DNA of 64,000 nucleotides from Tabrizicola sp. (GTDB lineage Bacteria > Pseudomonadota > Alphaproteobacteria > Rhodobacterales > Rhodobacteraceae), in NCBI RefSeq assembly GCF_016793705.1, contig NZ_JAEULO010000068.1:62001-126000 (forward strand), read 5' to 3'. Under the pieces are notes generated by a model. That model searched no databases. It worked only from the letters and a program-made list of their open reading frames with translations, and was not told the DNA's origin. Position 1 is the first letter of the stretch; every line of letters begins with the position of its first letter. Made by a program: the position numbers and the translations under genes. Shown one piece after another: positions 7,123 to 15,648 of the stretch.

Positions 7123-8684
7123 GCGCCGAGCCTTTTCGCCGCGAGGAAACCCGACCCGCCGCCGAGGCCGGGGCCGGGATGGGTGGAGGCGCCGATATGG
7201 ATGAGGCCACGCACCAGCCCGGTGCCGTTGGTGGACTGCGGGTAGGGCCGGAACAGGAAGAACTGGTCGATGGTGCAGAACCCGCCATAAGGATCGCCGC
7301 CGACGAGGTTGACGTTCATCGCCTGAAGGTCCGCCGGGCTGTAGGCGCGCCGGGCCAGCTTGATCGCGTCGAAGTCCTTGATGTGGCGGCCGAGAATGGC
7401 TTCGATCCGGTCGGCGAAGGCCTCGCAGGTGGCTTCGGACCAGGTGCCATCGGTGGCGATCTGGCCCGCCGCGTCGCCCTTCACGATGCGCGGCGCGTCG
7501 GGGATTTGCAGCCAGAGGATCGCCTTGCCCTCCGGCACCCGCGACGGGTCGAGCCGGTGCGGCTGGCCGACGCAGATCGTGGGGATGGAGGGGAGCATCC
7601 CGCGTTCGGCCTCGTTCGCGGATTTGGAGACGGAGTCGATGCCGTCGGCCAGATGGATCAGCGCCACGTCGTCGAGGCCGGGGGTCAGCCAGTCCGGCGG
7701 GCGGTCCAGCGCATAATGCAGCTGGAAATTGCCGCGCCCGTGGCGGAAGGCTTTTGCGGCGGCCCTGTCCTCGGGCAGGTTCACCTCGCGCAGGAGACGG
7801 TCCTGCAACTGGCCCGGCGCGACCGAGGCGAGGACGGATGGGCAGGCGATTTCCTCGCCGTTGGCGAGCGCCACTCCGCGGACCTTGCCGTCGCGGACAA
7901 GGATGCGGTCGACATCGGCGTTGCAGCGGATTTCGCCGCCGTTCTCCTCGATCAGTGCGCGGAAGGCGGCGACGGCTGCGCCTGAGCCGCCCTTGACGAT
8001 GGGGGCGCCTGCCGCCTCCAGCGCGAAGGCGATGACCTTGCCCATCTGGCCGGAGTAGGTGGATTCGGGGGTCAGCCCGCAATGCAGCACCCAAGGCGCG
8101 TAAAGGGCCTGGACGGTGGGCGAGGCATAGGTCGTTTCCAGCCAGCCGCGCGCGGGGACCAGGGCGCGGCCGAACCAGGCGGCCAGTCCGCGCAGGCCGC
8201 GCTTTCGGACCTGGCCCCAGAGGAGCCTTGCCGTGGACCAGGACCAGAGCGATCCGCCGAGGAGGGCGAAGAGGAAGGGTGCGTCAGCCTCGACCGCGCC
8301 CACGTCGCGGGCATGGGCGGCACCGTCGCCCTGCGAAAGCGCGTCGAAGGCGGCGACGTTCTTCGTCCGATCGGTCGTCAGCACCACCGCCTGACCGTCG
8401 GGGCGCAGCACGGCAGTCGGGTGCGGGCTGTGGCAGTAGTCGAAGCCATGCCGGGCGAGATGAGGCCCGAGCGCGGCACCTGCGGGCGAGGTCATGAACA
8501 GGACCCAGGTTGCGGCCATCACGTCATGGCGGAAGCCGGGCAGGGTGATCTCCTCGGTCCTGAGGCAGCCGCCGGGAACCGGCTCGCGTTCCAGCAGGAG
8601 CACACGGTCGCCCTTCAGCGCCAGCATCGCGCCCGCGACCAGCGCGTTGATCCCGCTGCCGATGATGACGTGATCGGTCCGCAT
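7119..8684 (-). CDS. Phytoene-desaturase-like FAD oxidoreductase (COG1233)
   Basis: A 521-residue flavoprotein of the phytoene dehydrogenase/PYROXD2-like group. The N-terminal FAD-binding motif is DHVIIGSGINALVAGAMLA, followed by LLLEREPVPGGCLRT. The C-terminal FAD motif is near the end (IHIGASTHPGPGLGGGSG). The start ATG has GGGGGAGAG upstream. No other carotenoid gene is near, so carotenoid synthesis is unlikely. The gene is divergent to a collinear paralogue at 8770, and together with marR, a dipeptide-type ABC importer and a FAA-hydrolase-family gene it suggests oxidative breakdown of an imported small molecule. The actual reaction is not known. Confidence 0.86.
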   Translation of the reverse strand: MRTDHVIIGSGINALVAGAMLALKGDRVLLLEREPVPGGCLRTEEITLPGFRHDVMAATWVLFMTSPAGAALGPHLARHGFDYCHSPHPTAVLRPDGQAVVLTTDRTKNVAAFDALSQGDGAAHARDVGAVEADAPFLFALLGGSLWSWSTARLLWGQVRKRGLRGLAAWFGRALVPARGWLETTYASPTVQALYAPWVLHCGLTPESTYSGQMGKVIAFALEAAGAPIVKGGSGAAVAAFRALIEENGGEIRCNADVDRILVRDGKVRGVALANGEEIACPSVLASVAPGQLQDRLLREVNLPEDRAAAKAFRHGRGNFQLHYALDRPPDWLTPGLDDVALIHLADGIDSVSKSANEAERGMLPSIPTICVGQPHRLDPSRVPEGKAILWLQIPDAPRIVKGDAAGQIATDGTWSEATCEAFADRIEAILGRHIKDFDAIKLARRAYSPADLQAMNVNLVGGDPYGGFCTIDQFFLFRPYPQSTNGTGLVRGLIHIGASTHPGPGLGGGSGFLAAKRLGA

Positions 8685-8769
8685 CCTGCTCTCCCCCCTC
8701 CATCATCAAATACGCTAGACAGAATTAAATGTATTTGCAATTATCCATCCGTCAATCCGGCGGGGGAGC
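8685..8769. promoter_or_regulatory. AT-rich divergent promoter region, probable MarR target
   Basis: The 85-base gap separates the start codons of the two divergent flavoprotein genes and is far less GC-rich than its surroundings. It contains AAATAC (8708-8713) and GTATTT (8731-8736) as a 6-bp dyad with a 17-base spacer, and inside it the near-palindrome AAATGTATTT. MarR proteins commonly bind such AT-rich dyads. The exact promoters could not be fixed. Confidence 0.45.
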
Positions 8770-10338
8770 ATGGCTGACACCTTTGACGCAGTGCTGATCG
8801 GGGCGGGCCACAATACGCTTGCTGCCGCCCTTCATCTGGCCGCGAAGGGCTGGCGCGTCGGGGTGTTCGAGCAGGCCGCGACGGCGGGCGGCGCGGTGAA
8901 GACCGGCGACTACACGCTGCCGGGTTTCCGGCACGACTGGGCGGCGATGAATCTGTCGCTGTTCGCGGGAAGCCCGTTTTTCAAGGCCTATGGTGCCGAG
9001 CTGGGGCGGCACGGCTGCGAGTTCGTGTCAGTGGACCGGCCCTTCGCCTCGTCGTTTTCCGATGGAAGCTGGGCGGGTGTGTCGACGGTGCGCGGTGAGA
9101 CCCTGGCGGCGTTCAGCGCGCTGGACGAAGCCGACGCACGGACCTGGCAGGAGCTGACCGGCCGCTTCGGGCAAGAGGCGCCGCATCTCTTCGGGCTTCT
9201 CGGCTCGAAGATGCGAATTCGTGCGCTTGCATATTTTGGGTTTAAAACACTGCGTGCCAAGGGTCTGGGCGGTACACTGGATTTCACCCGGTTCCTGCTC
9301 TCCTCGCCCCGCGCCTGGCTGGAGGAAACGTTCCGCCACCCGCACATCCGCGCCCTGCTGGGCGCCTGGGGGATGCACCTGGACTTCGCTCCCGATGTCG
9401 CGGGCGGCGCGATGTTCCCCTATCTGGAGGGGATGGCGGGTCAGGCCTTTGGCATGGCGATCGGCAAGGGCGGAGCGGATACCATCGTCAAGGCGCTGAC
9501 CGCCGCCATCACCGCGCGGGGCGGCAGGGTGGAGACGGGGACACCCGTTGCCCGCATCCTGCGCGACGGGAGCCGCGCGACCGGGATCGAGCTGGCGGAT
9601 GGTCGCCGGATCACCGCGACGAAAGCCGTCATCGCAGGCACCTCGCCCAAGGGCCTGCGCAAGCTGACCGGCGACACCACCCCCGCCTTCGACCGCGCGA
9701 TGGACGGCTACCGTCACGCGCCGGGGACGATGATGATCCACCTGGCGATGGACGGCCTGCCCGACTGGCGTGCGGGAGACCAGTTGAAACGCTTCGCCTA
9801 TGTCCACCTTGCCCCCAGCCTGGACCAGATGGCGCGGACCTACTGCCAAGCGCAGGCCGGGCTGCTGCCGGATGAGCCAATCCTCGTTGTCGGCCAGCCC
9901 ACCGTCTTTGACCCGACCCGTGCGCCGGAGGGCAAGCATGTGTTGTGGGTTCAGGTCCGCATGGCCCCCGGCACCATCGCGGGTGACGCGAAGGGCGAGA
10001 TCGCCGCGGGTGACTGGACAGAGGCGGCGGAGCCTTTCGCGGAACGGGCGCTGGCGATCCTGGAGGCCCATGCCCCCGGCACAAGCGCGATGATCCTTGC
10101 CCGCCGCATCGTGACGCCGGTGGAGCTGGAGGCGGACAACCCCAACCTCGTCGGCGGCGATCAGGTCTGCGGCAGCCACCACCTGTCGCAGCACTTCCTG
10201 TTCCGCCCCGCGCGCGGCCATGCCGACGGCGCGACCCCGCTTGCCAACCTGCACCTCACCGGCGCCGCCGTCTGGCCCGGCGCCGGGACGGGGGCGGGAC
10301 CCGGATTCCTTCTGGCGCGGAAACTCGCCGGAAACTGA
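8770..10338 (+). CDS. Phytoene-desaturase-like FAD oxidoreductase (COG1233), second copy
   Basis: A 522-residue paralogue of the divergent gene at 7119. The FAD motif is DAVLIGAGHNTLAAALHLA with the FEQAATAGGAVKT segment after it. The shared middle and C-terminal blocks include PEGKHVLWVQVRMAPGTI, DNPNLVGGDQVCGSHH and the final FAD motif TGAAVWPGAGTGAGPGF. It is probably the first gene of an operon with the ABC importer that begins 37 bases downstream. A local stretch at about 9211-9258 uses AT-ending codons (ATT, TTT, AAA, ACA) quite unlike the rest of the gene. Two such flavoproteins could form a heterodimer or act on successive bonds; this is inference. Confidence 0.86.
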   Translation: MADTFDAVLIGAGHNTLAAALHLAAKGWRVGVFEQAATAGGAVKTGDYTLPGFRHDWAAMNLSLFAGSPFFKAYGAELGRHGCEFVSVDRPFASSFSDGSWAGVSTVRGETLAAFSALDEADARTWQELTGRFGQEAPHLFGLLGSKMRIRALAYFGFKTLRAKGLGGTLDFTRFLLSSPRAWLEETFRHPHIRALLGAWGMHLDFAPDVAGGAMFPYLEGMAGQAFGMAIGKGGADTIVKALTAAITARGGRVETGTPVARILRDGSRATGIELADGRRITATKAVIAGTSPKGLRKLTGDTTPAFDRAMDGYRHAPGTMMIHLAMDGLPDWRAGDQLKRFAYVHLAPSLDQMARTYCQAQAGLLPDEPILVVGQPTVFDPTRAPEGKHVLWVQVRMAPGTIAGDAKGEIAAGDWTEAAEPFAERALAILEAHAPGTSAMILARRIVTPVELEADNPNLVGGDQVCGSHHLSQHFLFRPARGHADGATPLANLHLTGAAVWPGAGTGAGPGFLLARKLAGN

Positions 10339-10375
10339 CGACCACCACCAAGAACAACCAACAGGGAAAACGACC

Positions 10376-11899
10376 ATGAACCTCAACCGCCGCAGCCTTC
10401 TGATGCTGTCAGCCGCCACGGTGGCCGCAACCAGCATTGGCCTGCCCAGCCTTGCGCAACAGATCGACGAGCTGGTCATCGCCTACAACGTCAACCTGCC
10501 GTCATGGGACCCGACCACCGGCCCCAGCGCGGTGAACCCGACGATCCAGGGCATCTACCAGTCGGTCTTCGACCAGTTCATCCTGCAACAGCCCGACCTG
10601 TCGCCTGCCCCCGGCCTTCTGACCGAATGGGGCTGGAGCGACGACAAGAAGCAGGTCTGGATGACGGTGCGCGAGGGCGTGACCTGGCATGACGGGTCGC
10701 CCTTCACCGCCGAGGACGTGGCCTGGAACCTGGCCCGCGTCGCCAAGCCCGAGACGGGCAGCCCGATCCAGTTCGTCTGGGGCACGCTGGCGAACCACCG
10801 GGTCGAGGGCAACAAGGTCATCGCCGACGTGGCCCAGTTCGACCCGACGATCTTCAAATGGATGTATTTCCTGACCGGATATGTCCTGCCCAAGGCCTAT
10901 TTCGAGAAGGTCGGCGCCGAGGGCTTCGAGGCCGCCCCCATCGGCACTGGCCCCTACATGGTCGAGAAGTTTGAGCGCAACGCCTTCGTCCGGCTGAAGG
11001 CGAACGCGAATTACTGGGGCGGCAAGCCCGATTTCGACACGGTGACGATCAAGTTCGTCCCCGATGCGGCCGCAAGGGTGGCCGAGGTGGAATCGGGCAA
11101 TTCCCATGTCACGCTGGAAATGCCCTATGAGGAATACGACCGGCTGAAGGGCGGGCCCCTCGCCGGCGTCGCAACGCCGATCAGCGACATCGGGATGATC
11201 TTCCTGAACGACATCGACGTGATGCTGGACCCGAATGTCCGCAAGGCCGCCGCTCATGCCATCGACAAGCAGGCGATCATCGACCGGCTGCTGTCAGGCT
11301 ATGGGGTGAAGATCGACACGCTGCAAACCCCGGAATACGCGGCCTATGACGCCTCGATCACCGTGCCCTATGACGAGGCGAAGGCGGTTGAGCTGCTGGC
11401 GGCCTCGGGCTTCGGGCCGGACAATCCGGTGAAGTTCAAGATCCAGACCACCAAGGGCTTCAAGCCCAAGGATTACGAGATGGTGCAGGCCATCGTCGGG
11501 TTGTGGCGCAAGGTCGGGATCGAGGCGGAGATCGAGGTCTACGAGATCGCCAAGCACTACGAGTTGCGCGCTGCCGACCAGCTGGCCCCGGCGGCCTTCT
11601 ACAACTGGGGTAATTCGGTGGGCGATCCGACCACCTCGACCGGCTTCGCGATGTTCGGGCCAAGCCCACATTCGGTCTGGGACGGGCAGGACCTGATCGA
11701 CATGATCGGCCCCCTCTGGGGCGAGGCGGACGAGGCCAAGCGGATCGAGGGCTGGAAGGCGGTGGACCGCTACATCGCCGAGAACGCGCTGGTGATCCCG
11801 CTGCTGCAATATGTCCAGCCGATCCTGCACGCGCCGGGCGTGGTGGTGACGCCACATGCCTCGGGTGCGTTGTTGCCGCATCTGATGAAGCGGGCGTAA
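10376..11899 (+). CDS. ABC importer substrate-binding protein, family 5 (peptide/opine type)
   Basis: A 507-residue periplasmic solute-binding protein of the SBP_bac_5 (DppA/OppA) family. The N-terminus NRRSLLMLSAATVAA has twin arginines, and processing after SLAQQ or nearby is likely, suggesting Tat export. Family blocks include the VWMTVREGVTWHDGSPFTAEDV segment (split here by its Trp-His-Asp core), GTGPYMVEKFERN and NPNVRKAAAHAIDK-like DPNVRKAAAHAID. The start ATG 10376 follows CAGGGAAAA. It is the first importer gene; a GC-rich hairpin separates it from the permeases, probably raising binding protein over membrane components. The ligand may be a peptide, opine or glycoside; it is not determined by sequence. 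Confidence 0.92.
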   Translation: MNLNRRSLLMLSAATVAATSIGLPSLAQQIDELVIAYNVNLPSWDPTTGPSAVNPTIQGIYQSVFDQFILQQPDLSPAPGLLTEWGWSDDKKQVWMTVREGVTWHDGSPFTAEDVAWNLARVAKPETGSPIQFVWGTLANHRVEGNKVIADVAQFDPTIFKWMYFLTGYVLPKAYFEKVGAEGFEAAPIGTGPYMVEKFERNAFVRLKANANYWGGKPDFDTVTIKFVPDAAARVAEVESGNSHVTLEMPYEEYDRLKGGPLAGVATPISDIGMIFLNDIDVMLDPNVRKAAAHAIDKQAIIDRLLSGYGVKIDTLQTPEYAAYDASITVPYDEAKAVELLAASGFGPDNPVKFKIQTTKGFKPKDYEMVQAIVGLWRKVGIEAEIEVYEIAKHYELRAADQLAPAAFYNWGNSVGDPTTSTGFAMFGPSPHSVWDGQDLIDMIGPLWGEADEAKRIEGWKAVDRYIAENALVIPLLQYVQPILHAPGVVVTPHASGALLPHLMKRA

Positions 11900-11911
11900 G
11901 CTGGCGGAACC

Positions 11912-11934
11912 CCGGGGGGTTTCACACCCCCCGG
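11912..11934 (+). terminator. Intercistronic GC hairpin after the binding-protein gene
   Basis: CCGGGGGGT (11912-11920) pairs perfectly with ACCCCCCGG (11926-11934) around the loop TTCAC, 12 bases after the stop of the binding-protein gene. No T-run follows, so it is better read as a 3'-end stabiliser or partial terminator than a full terminator. The bases after it (GGGATATTTGAAGACAGAAA) resemble an intergenic motif I associate with Rhodobacterales genomes, from memory only. Confidence 0.6.
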
Positions 11935-11994
11935 ACCCTCCGTGGGATATTTGAAGACAGAAAATGAAGGGGCGACTGTCCCCTCCCGGTGCCC

Positions 11995-13005
11995 ATGCCC
12001 TTCCTGCGCATCCTTCTGCTGCGGCTTCTGACCACCGCCATCACTCTGGCCGGTGTCGCGGTGATCGTGTTCTTCGTCATCCGCGTGGTGCCGGGGAACC
12101 CGATCGCCATGATGCTGCCCCCCGGCGCGACCGAGGCGGATATTGCCCGGCTCTCGGCGCTTTACGGGCTGGACAAGCCCCTGGTCGCCCAGTTCGGCAT
12201 CTGGATCGCGGGGGTGGTGCAGGGCGATTTCGGCACCTCGATCACCACGCGCCAGCCGGTGCTGGACCTGGTGCTGGGGCGGCTGCCCGCGACGCTGGAA
12301 CTGTCGATCATGGCGCTGGTCATGGCCTGCCTGCTGGGCGGGGCGGCGGCCTTGACCGGCACCCGCTATCGCGGCGGGCGGACGGAAGGGGCGATCGACG
12401 TGGCCAACGGCATGGCGCTGTCGGTGCCGGATTTCCTGTGGGGGCTGGTGCTGATCCTGCTGTTTGGCGTGCTGGTACCGGTCTTCCACATCTCGGGCCG
12501 GGTCACGCCCTCGCTGGACCTGCCCTTCGCCACCAACTTCTACCTGTTCGAGAGCCTGATCCGGCTGCGCTTCGACCTCTGGGCCGACATCGTCGCGCAT
12601 ATGTTCATGCCGGCCCTGGCGCTGGCGATCCCGCTGGCGGCGATCATCGGGCAGCTGTTGAAGCAGAGCCTGAAGGAGACGATGAACCTGGATTACGTCA
12701 CCCTCGCCCGGACCAAGGGCTATGGCGAGACGCGGGTCATCCTGCGTGAGGCCTTGCGCAACGCCGCCCTGCCGACGCTGACGCTGGTGGGCGTGCAGTT
12801 CACCTTCCTGATCGGCGGGACGGTGATCATCGAGCGGCTCTTCTCCTATGAAGGCCTTGGCAACATGGCCATCGACGCGGTGATCAACCGCGACCTGCCG
12901 CTGATCCAGGGCATCGTGATCCTGTTCGCGGTGATCTTCACGGGTGTGAACCTGATCGTCGACCTGCTCTATACCGTCCTGAACCCGAGGCTGCGGCATG
13001 GCTGA
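11995..13005 (+). CDS. ABC importer permease, DppB/OppB type
   Basis: A 336-residue inner-membrane permease of the peptide/nickel importer family. It has an N-terminal membrane segment (LLRLLTTAITLAGVAVIVFF), the family block VVPGNP, further hydrophobic segments, and the EAA loop in the cytoplasm (TLARTKGYGETRVILREALRNAALP) that docks on the ATPases. The start is uncertain: ATG 11995 and GTG 11989 are both in frame and neither has a good ribosome site. It overlaps the next permease gene by 8 bases. With the neighbours it forms the transmembrane heterodimer of the importer served by the binding protein at 10376. Confidence 0.92.
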   Translation: MPFLRILLLRLLTTAITLAGVAVIVFFVIRVVPGNPIAMMLPPGATEADIARLSALYGLDKPLVAQFGIWIAGVVQGDFGTSITTRQPVLDLVLGRLPATLELSIMALVMACLLGGAAALTGTRYRGGRTEGAIDVANGMALSVPDFLWGLVLILLFGVLVPVFHISGRVTPSLDLPFATNFYLFESLIRLRFDLWADIVAHMFMPALALAIPLAAIIGQLLKQSLKETMNLDYVTLARTKGYGETRVILREALRNAALPTLTLVGVQFTFLIGGTVIIERLFSYEGLGNMAIDAVINRDLPLIQGIVILFAVIFTGVNLIVDLLYTVLNPRLRHG

Positions 13006-13864
13006 GGCAAAGCCCATCGACGGTCGTTCGCTTGTCCGCCGCCGCGCGGGCCTCCGGCTCTGGCTCTCTGCCGGGTGGCTGACGCTCCTCTGCGCCGTAG
13101 CCCTCTTCGCCCCCTGGATCGCGCCGAAGGATCCGCTGGCGCAGGACCTGTTCCTCGGCCGGCTGCCGCCCTTCTGGGTCCAGGGGTCGGAATCCGGCTA
13201 CTGGCTCGGCACCGACTCGCTCGGCCGCGACGTGCTGTCGCGTATCATCTACGGCGCACGGCTGGCGCTGATCGTCGCGCTGGTGGCCGGGTCCGTGACC
13301 TGCGTCATCGGGGCCATGTTTGGACTGCTGGCCGGGTTCCTGCGCGGCTGGGTCGACATGGTGATCAGCCGCCTGATCGACATATGGATGGCCTTCCCGC
13401 CGGTGCTGTTCTCGATCCTCCTCATCGCCGTCCTTGGCCCCGGCCTCTGGTCGATCATCATCGCCATCGTCGTCATCGACTGGACCCGCTTCGCCCGCGT
13501 CGTCCGCGCCGAGGCGATGGCGCAGGGCGCGATGGATTATGTCGCCTCGGCCCGCGTCGCCGGGCGCGGGCGGCTGGGCACGATGCTGCGGGAAATCCTG
13601 CCGAACGTGCTGCCGACCATCGTGGTGCTGCTGACGCTGGAGATGGGCATCGCCGTCATCGTCGAGGCAATCCTGAGTTTCGTGAACCTCTCGATCTCCA
13701 CCGACGATCCCACCTGGGGCGGCATGATCGCCGAGGGCCGCACCTCGGTCCACCAGGCCTGGTGGGTGCTGGTCTTCCCGCTGGTCACGCTGTTCCTCAC
13801 CGTCCTGTCCTTCTCCCAACTGGGCGAAGGCCTGAAGGACCGCTTCGATCCGGTGCTGCGATGA
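12998..13864 (+). CDS. ABC importer permease, DppC/OppC type
   Basis: A 288-residue permease and partner of the DppB-type protein. Features are the N-terminal anchor segment (LSAGWLTLLCAVALFAPWIAP), the characteristic LGTDSLGRDVLSRIIYGAR motif of this subfamily, several membrane helices and an EAA-type loop around DYVASARVAGRGRLGTMLREILP. The length fits the family. It overlaps the preceding gene by 8 bases and the following ATPase gene by ATGA, so the subunits are produced in a coupled way. Confidence 0.93.
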   Translation: MAEAKPIDGRSLVRRRAGLRLWLSAGWLTLLCAVALFAPWIAPKDPLAQDLFLGRLPPFWVQGSESGYWLGTDSLGRDVLSRIIYGARLALIVALVAGSVTCVIGAMFGLLAGFLRGWVDMVISRLIDIWMAFPPVLFSILLIAVLGPGLWSIIIAIVVIDWTRFARVVRAEAMAQGAMDYVASARVAGRGRLGTMLREILPNVLPTIVVLLTLEMGIAVIVEAILSFVNLSISTDDPTWGGMIAEGRTSVHQAWWVLVFPLVTLFLTVLSFSQLGEGLKDRFDPVLR

Positions 13865-14730
13865 GCTTCCTGTCGGTCCGCAACCTTTCGGTCCGGCTGA
13901 AGAAGGGGCCGCCGCTTCTCCGCCGCGTGTCACTGGAGGTGGCGGCGGGCGAGGTGCGCGGGCTGGTGGGGGAATCCGGCGCGGGCAAGTCGATGATCGG
14001 CAAGGCGGTGCTGGGCATCCTGCCGCCCTCGGTCGAGGTGACGGAGGGGGAGATCGTGCTGGACGGCGTGGACCTGCTGCGCTTGACTCTGACGGAACGG
14101 CGACGGCGGATCGGGGCGATGGCGGCGCTGATCCCGCAGGACCCGCTGACCGCGCTGAACCCCAGCCACCGGATCGGGCCGCAGATCACCGACCGGCTGG
14201 TCGACATCCTGGGCTGGACCCGCGCCGATGCCGCGGCCCGCGCGCGCGAGCTCTTGGCCGAGGTGCAGATCCCCGACCCCGACCGGGTGCTGCGATCGTA
14301 TCCGCACGAGCTGTCGGGCGGCATGCGCCAGCGCATCCTGATCGCGTCCGCCTTCGCCGCCGAGCCGAAGCTGATCGTGGCCGACGAGCCGACCACGGCG
14401 CTGGATGTGACGGTTCAGAAGCAGATATTGAAGCTGATCGCCGGGATGCAGGCCCGCCACGGCACGGCGCTTCTGTTCGTGACGCATGATCTGGGGGTCG
14501 TCTCCAAGGTCTGCCAGCGGCTTTCGGTGCTCTATGCCGGGATGGTGGTCGAGGATACTTCGGTCGCCGATTTCTTCGCCGCGCCGCGCCATGCCTATTC
14601 GGCCGCGCTGCTGGCCGCGACGCCGAAATACACCGATCCCTCCGCCGGATTGAATCCGGTGCCCGAGGCCGTGATCGCCGCGGTGCAGGCCGAGGTGGCC
14701 GCCTTCGACAGGGGTCGTGCGCATGGCTGA
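13861..14730 (+). CDS. ABC importer ATPase, DppD/OppD type
   Basis: A 289-residue nucleotide-binding subunit. Walker A is GESGAGKS near residue 40, the Q-loop lies in LIPQDPLTALNP, the signature is LSGGMRQR, Walker B is LIVADEPTTALD and the switch His is in FVTHDLG. It is shorter than most DppD proteins (about 320 residues), with a reduced C-terminal oligopeptide-ATPase extension, although the CLATPKYTDP-like ATPKYTDPS segment is present without its usual cysteine. It starts at an ATGA overlap and its end overlaps the second ATPase gene by 8 bases. It hydrolyses ATP to drive import. Confidence 0.93.
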   Translation: MSFLSVRNLSVRLKKGPPLLRRVSLEVAAGEVRGLVGESGAGKSMIGKAVLGILPPSVEVTEGEIVLDGVDLLRLTLTERRRRIGAMAALIPQDPLTALNPSHRIGPQITDRLVDILGWTRADAAARARELLAEVQIPDPDRVLRSYPHELSGGMRQRILIASAFAAEPKLIVADEPTTALDVTVQKQILKLIAGMQARHGTALLFVTHDLGVVSKVCQRLSVLYAGMVVEDTSVADFFAAPRHAYSAALLAATPKYTDPSAGLNPVPEAVIAAVQAEVAAFDRGRAHG

Positions 14731-15523
14731 TCTTTACAGAGTTGACAGCCTGCGCCTGTCGCTGGCGGACATGACGGCGAAACAGCTTTTCGGCGCTGCC
14801 CCGCATATCGAGATCCTGCATGGCCTGAGCTTCACCATCCCGAAGGGCGCCGTGGTGGGGATCGTTGGCGGCTCGGGCTCCGGCAAGTCCACGCTGGGCC
14901 GCGCGCTGGTGCGGCTGCTGGAGCCTTCCGCCGGTTCGATCCACTTCGACGGCACCGACGTCACCCATCTGCCGGAACCCGCGCTCCGGCCGCTGCGGCG
15001 GCGGTTTCAGATGATCTTCCAAGACCCGATGTCCTCGCTGAACCCGCGCCATCGCGTCGGCACGATCATCGCCGAACCGCTGCGCCTGCACCGTTTCGAC
15101 GCCGTCGCCGACCGCGTGGCCCGCGCGCTGGATCAGGTCGGCCTGCCCCGCGCCTTCGCCAGCCGCTATCCGCACGAACTGTCCGGCGGTCAGCGACAGC
15201 GCGTCGGCATCGCCCGCGCCATCGCGCTGGAACCCGATTTCATCCTTGCCGACGAGATCGTCTCGGGCCTCGACGTCTCCTCTCAGGCTCAGGTGCTGAA
15301 CCTGCTGGAGCAACTGGTGCGCGACCTGGGCCTGACGCTGGCCTTCATCAGCCACGACCTTTCCGTCATCCGCCGCCTGTGCCAGCGCACCATCGTCCTG
15401 CATCGCGGCGAAATCGCCGAGGATCGCCCCACCGCCGAGCTTTTCGCCGACCCGCAGGCCAGCTACACGCGCGAACTTCTGGATGCGATCCCGCTGCCCG
15501 ATCCGGGGCAGGTCTGGGCATAA
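14723..15523 (+). CDS. ABC importer ATPase, DppF/OppF type
   Basis: A 266-residue second nucleotide-binding subunit. Walker A is GGSGSGKS, the Q-loop segment is MIFQDPMSSLNPRH (typical of DppF), the signature is LSGGQRQR, Walker B is FILADEIVSGLD with Ile-Val in place of the common Pro-Thr, and the switch His is in ISHDLS. The chosen ATG has AGGGG eight bases upstream; a GTG at 14717 is an alternative. It is the last importer gene. The next gene starts about 125 bases on and may belong to the same transcript. Confidence 0.92.
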   Translation: MADLYRVDSLRLSLADMTAKQLFGAAPHIEILHGLSFTIPKGAVVGIVGGSGSGKSTLGRALVRLLEPSAGSIHFDGTDVTHLPEPALRPLRRRFQMIFQDPMSSLNPRHRVGTIIAEPLRLHRFDAVADRVARALDQVGLPRAFASRYPHELSGGQRQRVGIARAIALEPDFILADEIVSGLDVSSQAQVLNLLEQLVRDLGLTLAFISHDLSVIRRLCQRTIVLHRGEIAEDRPTAELFADPQASYTRELLDAIPLPDPGQVWA

Positions 15524-15648
15524 CCGGAGCCAGGTCGCCTTGTCCGGCTGGCTGCCATCCACAGGGGCCTCCAGCGATGACAGAACGGGATTCCATCTTC
15601 CCCGCGCAGGCCCTAGCCTCGCGTGATCCGGGAGCCGGGGGAGGGGAT

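Noticed and set aside
7119..10338. Carotenoid biosynthesis genes (crtI-like pair)
   Set aside because: No crtB, crtE or other carotenoid gene is near; the neighbours are an importer and a hydrolase-family gene, so the COG1233 label alone does not support carotenoid desaturation.
15577..15648. Longer N-terminus for the FAH-family protein
   Set aside because: Third codon positions are much less GC-rich than in the rest of the gene, and the internal ATG at 15649 has a far better ribosome site; kept only as an alternative.
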